Shown here in pieces: positions 13,462-18,538 of a stretch of DNA of 18,538 nt. The DNA is from Alphaproteobacteria bacterium (lineage in GTDB: Bacteria > Pseudomonadota > Alphaproteobacteria > Paracaedibacterales > CAIOTO01). The stretch lies in NCBI GenBank assembly GCA_030727085.1, contig JANRCF010000014.1, forward strand, positions 1 to 18,538, in the 5' to 3' direction. The position numbers and the translations under genes are program-made. How positions within the stretch are numbered: position 1 is the first letter of the stretch; every line of letters begins with the position of its first letter. The notes beneath the pieces were generated by a model, which worked only from the letters and a program-made list of their open reading frames with translations, did no database searches and was not told where the DNA came from.

Positions 13462-15480
13462 CTATTTGCTGATCTTAGGAAAGGTGCATATAAAATCACT
13501 CCCACCTTCAGGAACTGATTGAACATATATTTCACCATGATGGTCATTCGCAATTTTCTGACATGTAGCAAGCCCAATGCCAGACCCTTCATATTGAGTC
13601 TTACTATGAAGACGCTTAAACATCGTGAATATACTTTCATGATATTCCCGTGAGATTCCTATACCATTATCACACACATGAAACTCCCAAAAAGAATCAT
13701 GATCCACTACAAATATATTCATAACAAGTGGTTTTTCAGAGTGAAACTTGAGTGCATTACCAATTAGATTTGTAAAAAGTTGATTTATTTGGGTTGGCTC
13801 ACCTATAATTTGTGGTAAATTTTTAATATTTATTTGTGCACCTATTTTAGAAGTTTGATAATCAAAAACTTCTTTTATATCACACATAATTTTATTCATA
13901 TCTAGAAGTACTTTTTTGTGCTCTGTTCGCCCCGCAATTTTGGAATAAAGTAAAATATCTTGAATTAAGGCACTCATACGATCAATCCCCTTGTAGATAT
14001 GGCGCATATAAGCTAATGACTCTTCATCAAGAAGTTCCAGGTTATGAGCGAATAATAAGTGAATAAAATTAGATATACTGCGTAAAGGCTCTTTCAAGTC
14101 ATGTGAACAAACATGAGCAAAACTTTCAAGTGCTTGATTTGAAAGTTTTAAAGAGTTATTTAAACATTCAAGTGCTTGATTTGATTGTAGAAGTTCCTGC
14201 CTTGATTGCTCTAATGCTTGAGTAGAGTGTTTTAAGTTTTCAATGAGAATTTCCAGCTTTTTTTCAATATTAATATGTTCTGTTATTTCATATAAATAAC
14301 TAACAACTCCACCAATTGATCCACCTGGCATATACCAAGGAAATATAAAACCTGAATGCCATTTTTCATCACCCCAAATATGAACTTTTTCTGAAGTCCA
14401 GCTAACTATTTCTCCGCTTAATGCTCGCTGATGATACTCTTTCCAGGACGCAGGCTGATTTAGATAAACTTCATGATGCGATTTTCCTATAAAGTCCTGC
14501 TCGTCAGAAAGATTGGCAACTATTTTCCACGCATTGTTTACATATAAATGTGACATTTTATTATCGAATATAGCCACTGGGGACGGCAAATGTTCGACCA
14601 AGGATGCGATGGGGGCATGTGCTTTTCTTTCATTATTCCTAACAATATTAATACTAAGAACACTGCTTGTTGCCTCAATTAAAGGAACAATAAAATCCAA
14701 ACAAAATTCATCAAAAGATTCACTTCTTTTGAACATGAGAATCCCTCTCTGATTAAAAGGGAAGTTAAAATAAATTCCTAATAATGACGTTTTATCACTA
14801 TTTTGAAAACCATGATCTTCGTTGAAAAGAATTTTTTCAATAAATTTAACTTCTTCTGTTGATGATTTTAAAAATTTAATATCAAAACCATTTAAATCAT
14901 GAAATTTTTTTGGATTAGCACAAGAAGAAAATATGAATTGAGCATCAGAATGATGTGTGAATTTCTTAAAAGATTTAATGATTTCTTCGCACGTATCCTG
15001 AAGTTGAAAACCATCTTTTTGATATTCTTTGATACGCTTAATTTCAACAGATAAAAGTTGCGTTTGCCCAAGCTGAATTTCTGTCTCTTTAAGTTTCGTT
15101 ATATCCGTACATGTTCCAACAACACGTAATGGATTACCATCGTTATCAAGTTCAATAACTTTTCCACGCATACCAAACCAACGCCACTGACCATCGCGAC
15201 ATAAACTCCTGCTTTCCGAAACAGCATATAGTGTTTGCTTGCTTTTAATGCTTTCAAGCATTAAATCAATGTGAATTAAATCATCAGGATGATTTATATG
15301 GTACCAAGCACTAAAATCTTGAGTAATATTTGTTGTTTCAAACGCTAAAATTCCCGACAAATATGGACAAATCAACATTTTATCATTAGGAACACTCCAA
15401 TCAAAGTAAGCAAATTTGGAACGTAGTGAAGTGTTGTTTGAAGGGAGTTCATGCGCCTGAGTTGTATATAAAACTGACAT
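13462..15480 (-). CDS. Soluble PAS-GAF-PAS sensor histidine kinase (orphan)
   Basis: A 672-residue sensor kinase with no membrane segment. Residues about 25-135 form a PAS domain with its PAC tail (DGQWRWFGMRGKVIE, then VVGTCTDITKLKE), 140-290 look GAF-like, and 300-410 form a second PAS (PSPVAIFDNKMSHLYVNNAW ending in YLYEITEHIN). A coiled coil with repeated SNQALE-type units (about 410-452) leads to the HisKA domain, with phospho-acceptor H460 in HVCSHDLKEPLRSI. The ATPase domain has the N box LIGNALKFHS, G1 DNGIGI, the F box and G2 GSGIGLA, all intact. The layout resembles phytochrome-type and Bacteroidetes/proteobacterial soluble PAS kinases. No response regulator is adjacent, so the partner is unknown. 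No clear Shine-Dalgarno sequence precedes ATG 15480. The sensed signal is unknown. Confidence 0.93.
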   Translation of the reverse strand: MSVLYTTQAHELPSNNTSLRSKFAYFDWSVPNDKMLICPYLSGILAFETTNITQDFSAWYHINHPDDLIHIDLMLESIKSKQTLYAVSESRSLCRDGQWRWFGMRGKVIELDNDGNPLRVVGTCTDITKLKETEIQLGQTQLLSVEIKRIKEYQKDGFQLQDTCEEIIKSFKKFTHHSDAQFIFSSCANPKKFHDLNGFDIKFLKSSTEEVKFIEKILFNEDHGFQNSDKTSLLGIYFNFPFNQRGILMFKRSESFDEFCLDFIVPLIEATSSVLSINIVRNNERKAHAPIASLVEHLPSPVAIFDNKMSHLYVNNAWKIVANLSDEQDFIGKSHHEVYLNQPASWKEYHQRALSGEIVSWTSEKVHIWGDEKWHSGFIFPWYMPGGSIGGVVSYLYEITEHINIEKKLEILIENLKHSTQALEQSRQELLQSNQALECLNNSLKLSNQALESFAHVCSHDLKEPLRSISNFIHLLFAHNLELLDEESLAYMRHIYKGIDRMSALIQDILLYSKIAGRTEHKKVLLDMNKIMCDIKEVFDYQTSKIGAQINIKNLPQIIGEPTQINQLFTNLIGNALKFHSEKPLVMNIFVVDHDSFWEFHVCDNGIGISREYHESIFTMFKRLHSKTQYEGSGIGLATCQKIANDHHGEIYVQSVPEGGSDFICTFPKISK

Positions 15481-15543
15481 AATTAATTTCTACGCTAAAA
15501 GAATAATATTAGAAAAATAATAAAACATTTTGTAAGATACTGA

Positions 15544-15559
15544 GATAATTTCAATTATC
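15544..15559 (-). promoter_or_regulatory. Inverted repeat in the kinase promoter region
   Basis: GATAATTTCAATTATC is a 7-bp inverted repeat around a 2-bp centre, 64 bp upstream of the kinase ATG. On the minus strand it contains TTGAAA, which with CAAAAT 16 bp further on makes a possible promoter, so the palindrome would overlap the -35. Operator function is inference only. Confidence 0.35.
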
Positions 15560-15703
15560 GTAACATGAATAATATCTTTTACGTATGTCTAATTTTAAAT
15601 AAAAACAACATATTAACTAAATATAATCTAAAATACTTTTAAATGAGCATAAGCTGATTTGTCAGTTAAAATTCAGCGACTATTTATAGTTCGAAAAAAA
15701 ATC

Positions 15704-15731
15704 ATAAAATGAAATAAAACATTCATTTTAT
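15704..15731. repeat. AT-rich inverted repeat
   Basis: ATAAAATGAA (15704-15713) and TTCATTTTAT (15722-15731) are exact reverse complements 8 bp apart. It lies mid-way in the long intergenic region and may be a regulator site or chance in AT-rich sequence. Confidence 0.35.
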
Positions 15732-15977
15732 ATGAAAAAAAACAACAGAAACCATTCAATCAAAAAAAAATAAATAAATCATGCACGTGATACTATCAAT
15801 CAACCACAGGTAGAAAAAACACTGCAAAAACACTTTTTAAGATATCAAGTGACATTAACCTTCGGGATGTTTTCAAACAAAGACATTGCTATGTCAACTC
15901 ATTCCCAAACATTTCACTTGACCCGCAACCCGCGTTTTCACATGCTTAATGCACACGCCCAAAATTAGAATAACTGC

Positions 15978-17904
15978 ATGCAAAACGACGGACTTCTCTG
16001 GACACCATCTCGCGCAGATCAAGAGTCATCCTTGATTTATGCATTCGCAAAACGCGTTGGCCACGACACCTACCCTGACCTCCATACATGGTCATGTAAT
16101 AACACAAGTGAATTTTGGGAAAACGTATGGGACTTTTGCGGCATGATTGGCAATCGCATAGGCACCATTTGCTCAAACAATTCTTCTATGGAACACACAC
16201 GATTCTTTGAACACAGTCGCCTTAATGTTGCTGAAAACTTACTCCGCCGGACAGGAACAGATACAGCTATTACTTTTTGGAATGAATCGTTAGAAAAACG
16301 CACACTATCCTTTGATGATATTAGAAGCCAAGTCAGCAGCGTGGCACAATTCTTAACGGCCAATGGCGTTGTTGCCGAAGACCGCGTCGCTGGATATCTC
16401 CCCAACATTCCAGAAGCCATTATCGCCATGATTGCAACAGGCCAGCATCGGCGCCATATGGTCATCGTGCTCACCTGATTTCGGCACACAAAGCGTCTGC
16501 GATCGATTCTCGCAAATCACACCAAAGATACTAATTACAGTTGACGGATACACTTATGCCGGAAAAAGTCATGAACTGCTCGATAAAATTCCAACTATCA
16601 AAAGCCATATCCCCAGCATCTCTAATGTCGTTATTATTCCTTATCTTAAAACACTACCAATACCCGATGAATTTACCTGTTATGAAACCATTCTTAAAAC
16701 GTATACGCCAAAGCCATTCGTCTTTGAACCTTTTCCGTTCAATCATCCACTACTAATATTATTTTCATCGGGCACAACAGGCATACCAAAATGCATTATC
16801 CATGGTGCTGGCGGCACACTCATTCAACACATGAAGGAACATCAGCTGCAGTGCAACATTAAGCCAGGTGATACTGTTTTTTACTATTCAACCTGTGGTT
16901 GGATGATGTGGAACTGGCTCGTCAGTGCACTTGCATCAAATGCAAGTCTAGTTTTATTTGAAGGATCGCCTATGCATCCAACACCGGAAGTGCTCATGGA
17001 TATGGCGCAAGATGTTGGTGTCACACTTTTCGGCACATCGGCAAAATACTTAAATTCCTTAAGCAAGATGAATTTCACGACAAAACATACCTTAGCCGAG
17101 CTTCGCACAATCACATCAACTGGATCGCCGCTTTCACCCGAAACCTTTGATTATGTCTACAGCAATATCAAATCCGATGTTCACCTTGCGTCTATCTCTG
17201 GCGGAACAGATATTGTTTCGTGCTTTTTAATTGGTAATTTAATGCAGCCTGTTTACCGTGGTGAATTGCAAGGGGCTGGGCTTGGCTATAAAATTGAAGT
17301 TTTTGATGATAGTGGCGTCCCTGCACCAAACGGAAACCAAGGCGAACTTGTGTGTACAGCTCCATTTCCTAGCCAACCTATTGGTTTTTGGGATGACCCA
17401 AACAATCAAAAATATCACAGTTCATATTTCGCACGCTTTGATAATGTGTGGCATCACGGCGACCGTATTGAGCATACAATACGCAACGGATATATTATTC
17501 ACGGAAGATCCGACACAGTTCTAAACCCAGGTGGGGTGCGCATTGGAACAGCCGAGATTTATCGCCAGGTTGAGCAAATTGGTGAAGTAATTGAATCACT
17601 TGCCGTGGGGCAAGAATGGCAAGGTGATATTCGGATTATTTTGTTTGTAATGCTAAGGCCAGGGATCACATTGGATGACAATCTAATTAGACGAATAAAA
17701 ACGCAAATACGCAATGAAACAACGCCGAGACATGTGCCCGCAAAGATTATCCAGGTAGCCGACTTACCACGCACAAAAAATGGAAAACTTGCTGAAGTTG
17801 CTGTTCGCAATGTTATTCACAGGATTAACAACACAAACCTCGCAGCACTTGCCAACCCTGAAAGCTTAGAGGCGTTTCGAGGGCTGGAGGAACTTACTGT
17901 TTAG
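15978..17904 (+). pseudogene. Acetoacetyl-CoA synthetase, interrupted by a +1 frameshift
   Basis: Acetoacetyl-CoA synthetase activates acetoacetate with ATP and CoA, feeding ketone bodies or polyhydroxybutyrate products into acyl-CoA metabolism. The reading starts at ATG 15978, preceded by an in-frame stop (15966-15968). It runs through the family N-terminus (LLWTPSRA, SRLNVAENLL, DRVAGYLPNIPEAIIAMIAT), then breaks at 16440/16441, where one extra G in ACAGGCCAGC destroys the ATASIGAIWSSCSPDFG motif. The other frame continues intact to TAG 17904. Dropping one G restores 641 residues, the normal family length. The remaining motifs are complete: SSGTTGIPK (from residue 263), STCGWMMWNW, GGTDIVSCF, HHGDRIE, GRSDTVLNPGGVRIGTAE and catalytic K603 in PRTKNGK. 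One lesion in an otherwise perfect gene suggests a very recent mutation or a sequencing error rather than old decay. Confidence 0.88.
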
Positions 17905-17905
17905 A

Positions 17906-18496
17906 TCAAACAATCGTGCACACTTCATCAAATGTCAGACGCGGCAAACGGTCATAAGCTTTTGTCTCGTCTCCATACCCTAAATTACACAAGAAATTTG
18001 AACGATATTTTGTACCAGCTAAAAAGATTTCATCAACCATCGTTGCATTAAAACCAGACATTGGTCCGCACCCCAGTCCCTTTGCACGAGCCGCCAAAAT
18101 AAAATAGGCTGCTTGCAACGTGCCATTGCGAAAGGCATGAATAAACGTATCATTTTCAGTTTGTGTGAACCAAGGCTTAGCGTCAACATGTGGGAATGTC
18201 ACATCAAGTTTATTGTAAAATTCCATATCATACGCAAAAATCGCTGTTACTGGTGCAGCCATCGTCTTTTCCAGATTACCTTCAAATAGGGCTGGACGTA
18301 ACTTTTCTTTTGCTTCACGTGTCTTTACAAAAACAATTCGAATTGGCTGACAATTAGCACTCGTTGGTGCCATCTTGCACAAGTCATAGATTTCCGACAA
18401 CAATACGTCAGGAATATCCTTGTTTAACCAGTGGGAATACGTTTTAGCCTTCGTGAAAATTTGATCAAGGACAACTGCATCAAGTGAATGAGACAT
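17906..18496 (-). CDS. RutE-like NADPH-dependent nitroreductase family enzyme
   Basis: The 196-residue product is an FMN-binding nitroreductase of the RutE (malonic semialdehyde reductase / HadB) subgroup, which reduces small aldehydes or nitro compounds with NAD(P)H. Matches along its length include MAPTSANCQPIRIVFVKT (FMN phosphate and ring contacts), EKLRPALFEGNLEKTMAAPVTAI, AFRNGTLQAAYFILAARAKGLGCGPMSGF (FMN-binding helix and loop), NFLCNLGYGD, and the C-terminal RLPRLTFDE. Length equals E. coli RutE (196). A GGAG ribosome site lies just upstream of ATG 18496. None of the rut pyrimidine-degradation genes is present, so the true substrate is open. Its stop is one base from the end of the synthetase gene, and the two converge without a terminator between them. 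Confidence 0.92.
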   Translation of the reverse strand: MSHSLDAVVLDQIFTKAKTYSHWLNKDIPDVLLSEIYDLCKMAPTSANCQPIRIVFVKTREAKEKLRPALFEGNLEKTMAAPVTAIFAYDMEFYNKLDVTFPHVDAKPWFTQTENDTFIHAFRNGTLQAAYFILAARAKGLGCGPMSGFNATMVDEIFLAGTKYRSNFLCNLGYGDETKAYDRLPRLTFDEVCTIV

Positions 18497-18538
18497 AAAA
18501 ACTCCGAAGTGTGTGAATACTTACTTAGAGTGTATACC

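Larger units (their letters stand above)
15481..15977. other. AT-rich non-coding region between divergent genes
   Basis: About 500 bp with no credible gene on either strand, and visibly richer in A and T than its surroundings. It separates the kinase gene (leftward) from the acetoacetyl-CoA synthetase gene (rightward), so it should hold both promoters. It contains an inverted repeat near the kinase start, a second inverted repeat at 15704-15731, a small terminator-like hairpin at 15852-15873, and a possible rightward -35 (TTGACC, 15918-15923) without a convincing -10. I see no tRNA, insertion sequence or known RNA family in it. Homopolymer A runs are frequent at 15690-15775. Confidence 0.6.

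Noticed and set aside
14180..14260. Internal direct repeats encoding SNQALE-type units in the kinase
   Set aside because: They encode a coiled-coil linker within an intact protein; not a mobile or CRISPR-like repeat.
16070..16489. 139-codon open frame on the minus strand opposite the synthetase 5' half
   Set aside because: The plus strand carries clear acetoacetyl-CoA synthetase motifs; the minus frame is a by-product of codon bias.
18497..18538. Operator-like GTATAC near the right edge upstream of the nitroreductase
   Set aside because: Only six bases are symmetric and the region is cut by the window end, so no repressor site can be supported.

Overview
The window reads as a chromosomal segment of an AT-rich alphaproteobacterium. 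The evidence is a SecA tail ending in the alphaproteobacterial C-terminal zinc motif, the order lspA, BamF-like (DUF3035) lipoprotein, then two M16 peptidase genes, a DUF6898-like mini-protein, and a DUF2125-like domain. The low GC content and an orphan CheW would fit a Holosporales-like or related host-associated or aquatic lineage. That placement is inference from gene content, not from a phylogeny.

Layout. Positions 1-1757 hold the 3' two-thirds of secA, followed by a clear intrinsic terminator. A frameshifted gene for an anchored, probably periplasmic beta-propeller-like protein (1923-2992) is translationally coupled (TAATG) to a hisC-type aminotransferase (2992-4074). An orphan CheW-like gene (4232-4660) and accA (4824-5774) follow. 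A degenerate 85-bp MITE/REP-like element with TGTCAT/ATGACA ends sits between accA and lspA. From 5898 to 11388 there is a tightly packed envelope cluster: lspA, a small outer-membrane lipoprotein, a split M16 peptidase pair, a 64-residue DUF6898-like protein, and an acyltransferase (plsC) fused to a membrane-anchored DUF2125-like domain. Junctions inside it are ATGA overlaps or very short gaps. An umuD-umuC translesion polymerase operon (11473-13426) comes next, with its own promoter containing a palindromic operator candidate. It converges on an orphan soluble PAS-GAF-PAS histidine kinase (13462-15480, minus strand). After a roughly 500-bp AT-rich non-coding stretch comes an acetoacetyl-CoA synthetase gene broken by one extra base (15978-17904). 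It converges, one base apart, on a RutE-like nitroreductase gene (17906-18496, minus strand).

How the genes work together. LspA would mature the lipoprotein encoded immediately after it. The M16 pair divides the catalytic residues: the downstream subunit has the HxxEH zinc site and the upstream one has the R/Y pair, so they should act as a heterodimer. AccA, PlsC and LspA all serve membrane building. UmuD and UmuC are the damage-tolerance polymerase and its autocleaving partner.

I did not find a clearly new multi-gene system. The most notable items are the PlsC-DUF2125-like fusion, the two gene-breaking frameshifts, the palindrome placed between the -35 and -10 of umuDC, the long UmuD N-terminus, and the degenerate mobile repeat. 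No tRNA, rRNA, CRISPR array or complete insertion sequence is visible.
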